A stretch of 64,000 nt of DNA from Pseudomonadota bacterium (GTDB taxonomy: Bacteria > Pseudomonadota > Alphaproteobacteria > Rhizobiales > Pleomorphomonadaceae). Shown here in pieces: positions 33,877 through 42,766 of the stretch. The notes beneath the pieces are model-generated. The model made no database searches and was not told the DNA's origin. It worked only from the letters and a program-made list of their open reading frames with translations. The translations under genes and the position numbers were made by a program. Location of the stretch: contig JAGSYU010000003.1 of the NCBI GenBank assembly GCA_018262575.1, positions 1 through 64,000 of the forward strand, given 5' to 3'. Every line of letters starts with the position of its first letter. Position 1 is the first letter of the stretch.

Positions 33877-34827
33877 ATGCCCCGGCCCCGCCGCAGCGAA
33901 GACATGATCGTTGAGATCGCCCGCCTCCGCTACGAGCAGCGCCTGCCGCAGACCGAAATCGCCCGCCTGCTCGAGATTTCCGAGGCCACCGTCAGCCGGG
34001 CGCTGAAGTCGGCGCTGGACCTTGGCTATATCGAATTCCAGGTAACGCCCAAGGCGTTCCGCGACGCCGCTGTCGAACAGCGGCTGAAAGCCTATCTCGG
34101 CCTCCGCCTCGCCGTCGTTGTCGAAAGTCGGGCCGGCACCCACGCCCCGGCCGATACGCTGGGCAAGGCGGTCGCCCGCGTCATTGAGGACACGCTGAAG
34201 AGCGGCGACGTGCTGGGCGTTTCCGATGGCGCCACGGCCGCCGCCATCGCTGCCGCTGCCCGCCGGCCACCGGCCCGCGACATCAATGTCGTGGCGCTGG
34301 TCGGAGGTGTCGGCGCACCGGAACACTACACCCACTCCTCCGAAGTGTGCCGCCGTCTGGCCGCCGGGCTCGGTGCCCAGGCCTGGCAATTGCCGGTGCC
34401 GGCCATCGTCGATGACGCCGGTGCGGCGCGCCTCATGCGCGATACCGGCGCGGTACGCGGTGTCTTTTCGATGATGGACCACCTCGCCATCGCCGTGGTC
34501 GGCGTCGGCGCCATCTCAGCCACCGCCATGGTGTTTCGCGAGGGCTTCATCGCCCCCGGCAAGCTCGCGGAAATCCGCGCCCACGGCGCCGTCGGCACCA
34601 TCTGTGGCCGCTTCTTCGGCCGGGACGGCCGACCGGTCGGTACCGAGTTCGACGACCGAACCCTCTCCATTTCGCTTGAGCGCCTGACGCGGGTGCCGCT
34701 GTCCATCGCCGCCGCGCTGTCGCCGCAGAAGGCCGAAGCGATCCGCGCCGCCGTTGCCGGCGGTCTTGTCAACGCCGTGGCAACCGACGTCGAGACCGCC
34801 GAGGCGCTGATGGCAATGCCCCGGTGA
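33877..34827 (+). CDS. SorC/DeoR-type sugar-binding transcriptional regulator
   Basis: MPRPRRSEDMIVEIARLRYEQRLPQTEIARLLEISEATVSRALKSAL HTH plus sugar-bind region (GTG start at 33838 also possible). Confidence 0.85.
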   Translation: MPRPRRSEDMIVEIARLRYEQRLPQTEIARLLEISEATVSRALKSALDLGYIEFQVTPKAFRDAAVEQRLKAYLGLRLAVVVESRAGTHAPADTLGKAVARVIEDTLKSGDVLGVSDGATAAAIAAAARRPPARDINVVALVGGVGAPEHYTHSSEVCRRLAAGLGAQAWQLPVPAIVDDAGAARLMRDTGAVRGVFSMMDHLAIAVVGVGAISATAMVFREGFIAPGKLAEIRAHGAVGTICGRFFGRDGRPVGTEFDDRTLSISLERLTRVPLSIAAALSPQKAEAIRAAVAGGLVNAVATDVETAEALMAMPR

Positions 34828-35003
34828 GGGGGTGCCTGCCCGCAAGCCCTTGCGATTTCTGGCGGGATTGCACTGCGTACCGGTCCGCATGTTTGGCCAG
34901 CCCCCTTCGGCACATCTGGCCTTGACCGACGGCTCGGTCGATGCTGACAAGCGCCGTCGTAACGCCGGTCTAGTCTTCTCCTGACACCACACGGGAGACC
35001 ATC

Positions 35004-35408
35004 ATGACCATTGCCGACGACATCATTGCACTCGAAAAGGGCGCCCTCGACCGCTGGTGCGTCGGCGACCCCGACGCCTTCCTGGCGCTGTCGGCCGAGG
35101 ACGTCAGCTATTTCGATCCATTCCGGGAAAGCCGCCTCGATGGCCACGCGGCGCTTAGTGCGCTTTACGGCGGCCTGCGCGGCCAGATCGACGCGCCGCG
35201 CCACGAGATGATCGACCCGAAGGTGCAGGTGGTGGGCGATGCCGCCGTGCTCACCTTCCGCTTCGTATCCTGGAACGGCAGCGAAGGCGCCCGCGTCGCC
35301 TGGAACTGCTCTGAGGTCTACCGGCGCGATGCCGAGGGCTGGCGGGTCATCCACACCCATTGGTCGTTCACCGGCGCCGGCCTTGCCTCGGGGCAAGCGA
35401 GCACTTGA
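35004..35408 (+). CDS. SnoaL-like / NTF2-fold small protein
   Basis: DDIIALEKGALDRWCVGDPDAFLALSAEDVSYFDPFRE...WRVIHTHWSFTG. Confidence 0.75.
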   Translation: MTIADDIIALEKGALDRWCVGDPDAFLALSAEDVSYFDPFRESRLDGHAALSALYGGLRGQIDAPRHEMIDPKVQVVGDAAVLTFRFVSWNGSEGARVAWNCSEVYRRDAEGWRVIHTHWSFTGAGLASGQAST

Positions 35409-35567
35409 GGAACCAGAGCGCCCGCTTTCGCCAGCGCTCTATCCTGTTGGATCAACGCATCTTCCTTACGCGCATCGGTGCCTGCTTTGCTCGAAAATGC
35501 TCTATTGGGTTTTCCGCTTAGGCGTTGCTATGTTGGAAGACAAGCGCAACAGCGGGTGGATGGAATC

Positions 35568-35966
35568 ATGGCGGATGTCAGGGCAATCTGCGCGATCGGC
35601 CAACACGGCCAGATCGGGCTCAACGGCGAGTTGCCCTGGGAGGGCAATCCGGAGCGGGAATTCCGCGCCGACGTCGAGCGCTTCTACGAGGTGACGCGCG
35701 GCCACGTCATGCTGGCCGGGCCGCACACCATCTCCACCCTGCCCAACTTCATGCAGTTCGACCGCACGCTCTGCGCCGTTCGCTCCAGCGACCGGCCGGA
35801 AGAGGTGCTGGCCCGCTTCCCCGACCGCGTCGTCTATGTCGCCGGTGGACCGGCGGTGTGGGCGGCCTACGCGGGCTTCATCCGCCATTGGGACATCAAC
35901 CGCCTGCCCTATGACGGCCCAGCCGACCGCTGGTTCAAGCCGGAATGGCTGGTGTCAGCACGCTGA
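35568..35966 (+). CDS. Short DHFR-like protein
   Basis: MADVRAICAIGQHGQIGLNGELPWEGNPEREFRADVERFYEVTRGHVMLAGPHT...VVYVAGGPAVWAAYAGF; 132 aa. Confidence 0.7.
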   Translation: MADVRAICAIGQHGQIGLNGELPWEGNPEREFRADVERFYEVTRGHVMLAGPHTISTLPNFMQFDRTLCAVRSSDRPEEVLARFPDRVVYVAGGPAVWAAYAGFIRHWDINRLPYDGPADRWFKPEWLVSAR

Positions 35967-35987
35967 CTGGCCGACGACACACAGCAG

Positions 35988-36018
35988 AAAGGCGCCAGAG
36001 CACTGCCCTGACGCCTTT
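35988..36018. terminator. Hairpin between convergent genes
   Basis: AAAGGCG...CGCCTTT arms flanking additional pairing. Confidence 0.45.
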
Positions 36019-36080
36019 GTTGTTTCCAGTTTCCCGAAAAGCGTTTCCAAAACCTCGACGCGACAGTGTTTGTTTCTGCG

Positions 36081-36779
36081 TCAGAGGCTCTTCAGCCACT
36101 CCATGCGCTTGCCGAGGTCGGGAGTGTCGAACACGAGCTTGCCGGCGACGATCGCCTGGGCACCAGCCTTGCGCAGCACCGGCACGGTATCCTCGCGAAT
36201 GGCACCGTCAGCGACCAGCACGATGCGGTGATCGGTGGGAACACCAGCAATGTATTTCTGCGCCTCTTCGAGGCGCTGCGTGGCGGCCCGGTTGATGCCT
36301 TCGCGCTCGCCGATCTCGGCGCCGAACAGCGTGACAAAGCCGACGCGCGGCAGATGGCGGATCAGCTTGGCAACCGGCGTATCAACCTTCAGCACGATTC
36401 CGGCGACGAGGCCAAGCTCGTTGATGCGGGCGATACCGCTGTCGGTGAGCAGCGTGTTCTCGGCGTGAATCGAGATGGCATCGGCACCGGCCGCAGCGAA
36501 TTGATTGATTTGGTTGATGAGTGCCGGCTCGCCCACCATCAGGTGGACGTGAATGGGCTTGTCGGTGATGGACCGGATGCGGGCGACGATTTCCGGAAAC
36601 ATCAACAGCGTGTCGGCGAAGATGCCGTCCGACGCGTCGATGTGAATGACGTTGGAATAGGGATCGATGCGGGCCACTTCGTCGGCAATGCGCAGGAGAT
36701 CAGACGACCACATTGAGAATTCGGTGATCAGGTGGTCGGTCGGGAGGCGGTCGATCCATCCGGCGGCGGGGCGGTTCAT
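36081..36779 (-). CDS. Ribulose-phosphate 3-epimerase family protein (Rpe / allulose-6-P epimerase-like)
   Basis: IDPYSNVIHIDASDGIFADTLLMFPEIVARIRSITDKPIHVHLMVGEP...LVADGAIREDTVPVLRKAGAQAIVAG. Confidence 0.85.
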   Translation of the reverse strand: MNRPAAGWIDRLPTDHLITEFSMWSSDLLRIADEVARIDPYSNVIHIDASDGIFADTLLMFPEIVARIRSITDKPIHVHLMVGEPALINQINQFAAAGADAISIHAENTLLTDSGIARINELGLVAGIVLKVDTPVAKLIRHLPRVGFVTLFGAEIGEREGINRAATQRLEEAQKYIAGVPTDHRIVLVADGAIREDTVPVLRKAGAQAIVAGKLVFDTPDLGKRMEWLKSL

Positions 36780-36883
36780 CAGGCGTTTCTCCGGGTGTCA
36801 GAACATGCGGGGCATCCGCCGGCCGACGGCCCTCGCCGGCCCGCTGGCGCGCCATGTTCAAGATTGCGCACAAGGACTTGGAT

Positions 36884-36915
36884 AGCACTAGTGCTTTCGT
36901 AGGGAAGAGTGCTTT
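36884..36915. promoter_or_regulatory. Palindrome plus direct repeats upstream of the epimerase gene
   Basis: AGCACTAGTGCT (36884-36895) and AGTGCTTT at 36890 and 36908 (18-bp spacing). Confidence 0.45.
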
Positions 36916-37012
36916 TTTCGCGCGGCCGGCATGCCACAGCATGCCTCCCCTGCCCGCAACGCAAAACGGCGGAGCCAAGCCCCGCCGCTTCATGCGCGAT
37001 CCTAAGCGTCTA

Positions 37013-37561
37013 TCAGGCAACCAGATCGAACAGGTAGCTGGTGCTGTTCGACGAGGTCGAAGAGCCGCTGGCGCTGTAGGCGGTCTGGTTGCTCTCGGTG
37101 AGAGCCTCCTGGAGTTCCTTCAGCAAGTCGGCGATCGAACTGCCGGACGACGAACTGGTCGAGGCTTCGGTCGACTCTTCGCCCTCAGGCGGCGGCCCGG
37201 GAGGCGGCCCGCCGGCCCCCTTCGGTCCACCGGCACCCTGGGCGCCCTGGCCTTGGGAGAAGGTCTCATCGAAGACCTCGGCGAGTTCGTCGGCCTGGTC
37301 GGCGGTCAGCGTGCCGGCGTCGACCTGCTGCTGGATAAGATCGGCGATCTTCTCCTTCATCTCGTCGGGAGACGGCGGCTTGCTGCCGGACGTCTCACTC
37401 GACCGGCCGCTCGACAGCGTCTCATCGATGCTCTCGAGCGCCGTGGCGAGCGCGGACTGGTCGCTGGACTGGATGCTGCCGGTGCTGATGTCTGACTTGA
37501 GCGTCGACTGCAGCCGGGTGAGCGGCGACTGGTAGGCAGTGGTGGAAGAAATCGAGGTCAT
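37013..37561 (-). CDS. Hypothetical Ser/Gly/Pro-rich protein
   Basis: 182 aa; SPDEMKEKIADLIQQQVDAGTLTADQADELAEVF helical core flanked by low-complexity Ser and GGPPPGPPP segments. Confidence 0.6.
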   Translation of the reverse strand: MTSISSTTAYQSPLTRLQSTLKSDISTGSIQSSDQSALATALESIDETLSSGRSSETSGSKPPSPDEMKEKIADLIQQQVDAGTLTADQADELAEVFDETFSQGQGAQGAGGPKGAGGPPPGPPPEGEESTEASTSSSSGSSIADLLKELQEALTESNQTAYSASGSSTSSNSTSYLFDLVA

Positions 37562-37618
37562 TTTCCCCCTCGGGCTAGAGTCTTACGCATTACATTCGAC
37601 AAGCCAAGCGCTCCGTCC

Positions 37619-37679
37619 GTTAACGAGCGGTAACCAATGGGCTGGCGTGGTAACGACACGTTTCGATAGTCACGAAACG
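37619..37679. promoter_or_regulatory. 10-bp-phased direct repeats and adjacent dyad upstream of the two-component system
   Basis: GTTAAC at 37619, GGTAAC at 37629 and 37649; CGTTTCG-N7-CGAAACG at 37659-37679. Confidence 0.5.
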
Positions 37680-37761
37680 AAACATTGAGATACAAAATAA
37701 CTGCTATGACCAACCGCCCGAATGCTAATGCTCGGCCGTTTAATGGGGATGGCCTTTCTTC

Positions 37762-38475
37762 ATGCAGAACCACATCCTGCTCGTCGAAGATGACAATGAC
37801 ATCAATACGCTGGTCTCGCGCTACCTGAAGGCCAACGACTGCCGAGTGTCTGTGGCCCGCGATGGTCGCGAGATGGATCGCATCTTGTCGACCTCGCGCG
37901 TCGACATCGTTCTGCTCGATATCATGTTGCCAGGCGAGGACGGGCTCAGCATCTGCCGGCGCCTGCGCAACACCTCGACCATGCCGATCATCATCCTGTC
38001 GGCGCGCGGCGAAGAGATCGACCGGGTGGTCGGCCTTGAGATCGGTGCCGACGACTATATCGCCAAGCCGTTCAGCGCCCGTGAACTCCTGGCGCGCATT
38101 CGTGCCATCCTGAGGCGCAGCAGCCTGCCAGCCGCCAAGACGACGCGGTCGGAGGCGCGCCACCTCGGCTTTGCCGGCTGGGTGATCGACACCCGTGAAC
38201 GCAGCCTGACGACGCCGTCGGGTGCCAAGGCGACTCTGACCGGCGCGGAGTTCGACCTGCTGGTTGCTTTCGCCGAGCGGGCGGGCATCACGCTCAGCCG
38301 CGACCAGCTTCTGGAACTGACGCAAGGCCGGCTCGCCGCGCCGTTCGAGCGATCGATCGACATCCTGGTGAGCCGCCTGAGGCGCAAGCTCTCCCCCGAC
38401 GACGAGAAGTCGGAGTTCATCCGCACCATCCGTTCGGAGGGCTACCTGTTCACGCCGGAAGTGACGACCTCATGA
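37762..38475 (+). CDS. OmpR-family response regulator
   Basis: ILLVEDDNDINTLVSRYLKAND receiver and C-terminal winged helix RSIDILVSRLRRKLSPDDEKSEFIRTIRSEGYLF. Confidence 0.95.
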   Translation: MQNHILLVEDDNDINTLVSRYLKANDCRVSVARDGREMDRILSTSRVDIVLLDIMLPGEDGLSICRRLRNTSTMPIIILSARGEEIDRVVGLEIGADDYIAKPFSARELLARIRAILRRSSLPAAKTTRSEARHLGFAGWVIDTRERSLTTPSGAKATLTGAEFDLLVAFAERAGITLSRDQLLELTQGRLAAPFERSIDILVSRLRRKLSPDDEKSEFIRTIRSEGYLFTPEVTTS

Positions 38476-39788
38476 TCCGCAGAATCCTGCGCCTGGTCTT
38501 CGATTCGGTCGCGGGCCAGGTCATCGTCCTGCTGGTGGTGTCGATCGCCACCATGCATGGCGTACTGACTGCCTATTTCTTCCTGTCCAACCCGCGTGGC
38601 GCCTTTGCCGTTTCACCGGCCGAGACCGCTGGCGAGATCGGCGCGACCGCCCATCTGCTGGCCGCCGCTAGCCCCGACGAGCGGCCGCGGCTCATCGAAC
38701 TGATGATGAAGGGCACGCTGCCGTCGATCGCTGTCTGTGCAGAGCCGGTGCCGAAGGAGGCCGACGAGGTCAGATTCGGACCGCTCGCCTCCCGTCTCGG
38801 CACCGCGGCCACCGCCCGCAAGGTGTTCGGCACCCATTCAGCGCCGGGCGACGAACTGATCGGCCCGCTGTATCTGACGCTCACCGATGGGGCTTGCTAC
38901 CGGCTTGATCTGCCGGAAGCCGAAGCACCGCATTTCTTCGGTCCCGGGACGACGATGCTTGGCTTTCTGCTGATTACCACCGTGGTGCTGGTAAGCTGGG
39001 CGATGGTGGTGATCATCGGCCCGCTCCGGCGCTTCGAAGCCGCCGTCGAGCGACTGCGCGACATGCGCTCCGGGGTATCCGTTCCCGAGATCGGCCCGCG
39101 CGAACTGCGCTCCGCCATCTCCGCCTTCAATCGCATGCGCGCCCGCATCGGCAAGCTGATGGCAGAGAAGACCACCATGCTGGCCGCCGTCAGTCACGAC
39201 CTCAGGACGCCGATCACCCGCCTGAGATTGCGCGCCGAGTTCATCGAAGACGAGACCATTCGCGAGCCGATGCTGGCCGACCTCGACCACATGGCGGCGC
39301 TGACCCAGGTCGCCCTCGTCCACCTGTCGGGCACCGACAGTCCCGAGCCGTTCGTCCAGACCGATCTGCCGAGCCTGTTGCAGACGATTGCCGACCAGTT
39401 CGCCGATCTCGGCCATGCGGTCTCCTACGAGGGGCCGAGCCGGCTCGCCGCCCGCGTTCGCCACCGCGACATCCTGAGGGCGGTGACCAACCTCGTCGAG
39501 AACGCCGTGCGTTACGGCGACAAGGTGGTTGTGTCGCTGAAGACCCTGCCGGGCCATCGGCTGACCATCTCCGTCGCCGACAACGGCCCCGGCATACCGG
39601 CCGCCGAGCGCGAGCACTTGCTCGAGCCCTTTGTGCGCGGCGACAGCGCCCGCAGTACGCTGCCAAACTCCGGCTTCGGGCTCGGCCTCACCATCGCCCG
39701 CGACGTTGCCGAGGCACACGGCGGCTCAATCGTGCTGGCCGACAACTCTCCCCGCGGCCTGCTGGCCACGCTGGAGATCGAGGGATAG
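38472..39788 (+). CDS. Sensor histidine kinase (HAMP/HisKA/HATPase)
   Basis: AAVSHDLRTPITRLRLRAEFIED, DNGPGIPAAEREHLLEPFVRGD, GFGLGLTIARDVAEAHGG; overlaps the response regulator by 4 nt. Confidence 0.95.
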   Translation: MIRRILRLVFDSVAGQVIVLLVVSIATMHGVLTAYFFLSNPRGAFAVSPAETAGEIGATAHLLAAASPDERPRLIELMMKGTLPSIAVCAEPVPKEADEVRFGPLASRLGTAATARKVFGTHSAPGDELIGPLYLTLTDGACYRLDLPEAEAPHFFGPGTTMLGFLLITTVVLVSWAMVVIIGPLRRFEAAVERLRDMRSGVSVPEIGPRELRSAISAFNRMRARIGKLMAEKTTMLAAVSHDLRTPITRLRLRAEFIEDETIREPMLADLDHMAALTQVALVHLSGTDSPEPFVQTDLPSLLQTIADQFADLGHAVSYEGPSRLAARVRHRDILRAVTNLVENAVRYGDKVVVSLKTLPGHRLTISVADNGPGIPAAEREHLLEPFVRGDSARSTLPNSGFGLGLTIARDVAEAHGGSIVLADNSPRGLLATLEIEG

Positions 39789-39800
39789 CCACCGGAAATG

Positions 39801-39838
39801 GCGCGGCCGGCGAGTTCCCCCGCCGGCCGCGCATTTTC
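39801..39838 (+). terminator. Strong terminator between convergent histidine kinase and DUF4340 gene
   Basis: 12-bp perfect stem GCGCGGCCGGCG/CGCCGGCCGCGC followed by ATTTTCTC. Confidence 0.85.
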
Positions 39839-39853
39839 TCGAGTTGGCCGCCG

Positions 39854-40861
39854 TCAGCCTTCCTTGGCAAGGCTCCCCACCGTCCAGCCGAACATCTCGG
39901 TGTGGATGGTGTTGACCTTGAACTCGTAGCCCGCCGCCTTGTCGTTGATCGCCTTGGCGGCGTCGGCCGCCTTGGGGTCGATCGCCTCGGCGCTAAGGCG
40001 GATCCAGCCCTTGCCGGCGTCGTCCGCCGCCGGTACCGCCGTGGCGGTCACCGCGAGGCCATCGGTGGTTTCGTAGCGAAGCCGCGTCGCGGTGCCGATG
40101 GACGCCGGCGTTTCCTTGCGGACGTCGGTGAAATCGAAGCCCTGCAAGAAGGCGGTGACACGGTTGGCCTTGCCTTCGTCCGGAACCTTGCCGTCCGGCA
40201 ACGTCGCCGGCAGCAGCTTGTCGCCGCTGCGCAGGAAATCGGCGGTAGTACCGGTGGTGTCGGTCAGCGTCACCTTCAACAGCGCCGCCGGCTTGATGTC
40301 GGTGAGGCGGGCGTCAAACCAGTCGGCGCGGGCCGTCGGCACGTCGAGCGAACCACGCACCAGATAGGACTGCGGGCCGCCGTCGAGGCGAACATACTGG
40401 CCGCCGCGACTGCCGCCGACCGTATAGTCCTTGGTGCCGGCGTAGACGGCGACGACCGGCTTGCCCTGTTTGTCGAGGAGCGCCACCTTGGTGGCGGCGC
40501 CCTTCTCCGCTCCGGGATCGGCGAGACCGAGGTCGACATAGCGGTCGGGCTTGCTGGTCTTGTCCTCGTCGATGGTCAGCGTCGCCAGCGACGACACCAG
40601 CTTGCGCACGCTGTCGATCCGCGCCGGATAGCCCGAGGCGTCGACGAAACGATCGCCGTCTCGGCTGAGTGTCGTCGTGTCCTTGCCGACGGTCACCGCG
40701 AGGGTTTCAACCGAAGCAGATGTTTTGACGAGGTCGGGCAGCAGTGCCCGGCCACGGTCGGCAACCGCGCTGTCGGCGGCGCTTCCGCCGGCGACCACCA
40801 CAGCGGCCACAACGGCGGCGGCGGTGACGGCGGCAAGACCGATGAGCGATTTCGGCGTCAT
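39854..40861 (-). CDS. DUF4340 domain-containing protein
   Basis: Last gene of the ABC cassette; DKQGKPVVAVYAGTKDYTVGGSRGGQYVRLDGGPQSYLVRGSLDVPTARADWFDARLTDI typical DUF4340. Confidence 0.8.
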   Translation of the reverse strand: MTPKSLIGLAAVTAAAVVAAVVVAGGSAADSAVADRGRALLPDLVKTSASVETLAVTVGKDTTTLSRDGDRFVDASGYPARIDSVRKLVSSLATLTIDEDKTSKPDRYVDLGLADPGAEKGAATKVALLDKQGKPVVAVYAGTKDYTVGGSRGGQYVRLDGGPQSYLVRGSLDVPTARADWFDARLTDIKPAALLKVTLTDTTGTTADFLRSGDKLLPATLPDGKVPDEGKANRVTAFLQGFDFTDVRKETPASIGTATRLRYETTDGLAVTATAVPAADDAGKGWIRLSAEAIDPKAADAAKAINDKAAGYEFKVNTIHTEMFGWTVGSLAKEG

Positions 40862-40883
40862 GTGAAGGAACTCCTCGCTTTAA

Positions 40884-42761
40884 TCAGGCTTTGCGAACCG
40901 GCACCGGCCGGCGGGGTCGGCGCACGGCGAAGACGAGGGCGATGAGCGCCACCGCCGCCGGCACGACACCGATGATCAGAATCATGATCCAGTTCTTGAG
41001 CTTGGCGACATCGGCGCGGAGGTTGTACTGCACCTCGCGCAGTTCGGCCCGGGCCGACAGCAGGTCGGACCTGAAACTCTCGATCGCCTTCGCCTGCTCG
41101 GCGGAGACCAGTTCGCCCTCCTTGGCCTCACCGGCGGTGGAGGCATCCTTCAGCTTCTTCTCGGTATCGGCGATGCGCTGCGTCAGCTCCTGCTGCTTGG
41201 CGAGAAAGCGCTCCTCGGCGACCCGCTCCAGTGCGTCGATACGGGTGAACGGCCGCCAGGAAACGGTACGACTGCGGAGATCGGCCAGTGCCACGCCGCC
41301 GGCCATCTGCTCGACGGCGTTGAGCAGGAAGTCGCCATTGTTGGCAAAGGCCTGCGCCACCTGCCGGCCAAGCACGGTCTGCATCTGCAGCCAGTTGCGG
41401 TCGGCCAGCATGTCGGCATCGCCAACCAGGACGACGTTGGGCGCCGAGGCGCTTTCCTTGAGCGGCGTTCCATCGGCCGCCGAATCCTTCGGCTTGCCAT
41501 CAGGGAAGGCGCTGCGGAGCTTGCCCTCAAGACGGGCGGCGACCACTGGCCGGTCGCCCGTCTTTTCGATCTTGGACAGCAGGGCGCGCGGATCGCCATA
41601 GGGGTCGGCCGCCTCGCCAGCCGAAAGAAGGCCGGCATCGGCGGAGGCATACATCAGCGGCTTCAGCGTCGCGTCCTTGCCGGTGGCGGTAAACGTACCG
41701 GCAGTGGTCATCACGATGGCGTTGAGTTTGGAAGTAACGGCATCACCCCGATCGAAGCCGTCATCGTGGATGGCAAACCAGGGATAGTTGGCGACCTCGG
41801 CCTGCCGACCGCCGATGTTGCGGACGGTACGGATCGCCCAGTCGGGGTCACCAACCGCCTTCTTGGCGTCGAAGCCGACGCCCCAGGCGTCGAACATCTT
41901 CTGGAAGTCGGCGGCATTGTTCTCCACCGGCACGCCGGGCTGCGGCCCGGCCTGCGTTTCCGCGAAGGGATCGGCGAATACCAGCGTGGCGCCGCCTGAC
42001 AGCACCCACTGGTCAAGGGTGAAGAGCGTGCGGTCCGACAGCTTCTGCGGCTGCACCACCAGCACGACGCGGGTGTTGTCAGGCAGCTTGTCGATGTCGC
42101 CGCCGATGGTCTCGACGCTGTAGGTCTCCTTCAGCATCGCCAGGATCTGGGCCGGTGCCTGCCCGGCCATCGGATTGCCGGCCATGCCGAGGCCGTCGAG
42201 AAGCGCGACCACCGGCTTCTGCGGCTGGCCCAACTCGGCGACGAGGCGCGTCAGATCATATTCCAGGAACGGCTCGCGGTCGGGCGTGAACACCGGAATG
42301 CTGGCCGTGCCACTGGTCGAGTTGGTGGCGGCGAGGCCGAAATAGATCGGGTCGGAGGTGCCGTCGAGGCTGATGCGGTTGATGCCGAAGCCGACGGCGC
42401 GATCCTCCTCCTCCGAATAGGGCTGGGGATCGATCACTTCGAGGGTGATCTGACCGTGCGACAGGCTCTCGTAGGTGTCGAGCATGGCGCGGACACGCGC
42501 GGCATAAGCGGACAGCGCCGGTGCCGACTCGTGCAGCCCCGCCGACATGAACAGGCGCATGTGGATCGGCTCGTCGAGCTTGTCGAGCATCGCCACCGTG
42601 CCATGGGAGAGCGAATAGAGGCCACCGTCGGTGAGATCGAGGCGGCTGGAGCGGAACAGCGTCGCCGACAATGAATTGACGGCGAGGTAGAGGATGACCG
42701 CCAGAACGGCGCCGACGGCGACGAGACGGGACTTGGGGACCCGGTTGAGCTTCGACATCAC
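40884..42761 (-). CDS. GldG-like ABC-type auxiliary membrane protein
   Basis: N-terminal TM, MHMRLFMSAG-like region, VTLEVIDPQPYSEEEDRAV, C-terminal TM; between permease and DUF4340. Confidence 0.85.
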   Translation of the reverse strand: MMSKLNRVPKSRLVAVGAVLAVILYLAVNSLSATLFRSSRLDLTDGGLYSLSHGTVAMLDKLDEPIHMRLFMSAGLHESAPALSAYAARVRAMLDTYESLSHGQITLEVIDPQPYSEEEDRAVGFGINRISLDGTSDPIYFGLAATNSTSGTASIPVFTPDREPFLEYDLTRLVAELGQPQKPVVALLDGLGMAGNPMAGQAPAQILAMLKETYSVETIGGDIDKLPDNTRVVLVVQPQKLSDRTLFTLDQWVLSGGATLVFADPFAETQAGPQPGVPVENNAADFQKMFDAWGVGFDAKKAVGDPDWAIRTVRNIGGRQAEVANYPWFAIHDDGFDRGDAVTSKLNAIVMTTAGTFTATGKDATLKPLMYASADAGLLSAGEAADPYGDPRALLSKIEKTGDRPVVAARLEGKLRSAFPDGKPKDSAADGTPLKESASAPNVVLVGDADMLADRNWLQMQTVLGRQVAQAFANNGDFLLNAVEQMAGGVALADLRSRTVSWRPFTRIDALERVAEERFLAKQQELTQRIADTEKKLKDASTAGEAKEGELVSAEQAKAIESFRSDLLSARAELREVQYNLRADVAKLKNWIMILIIGVVPAAVALIALVFAVRRPRRPVPVRKA

Positions 42762-42766
42762 GGACC

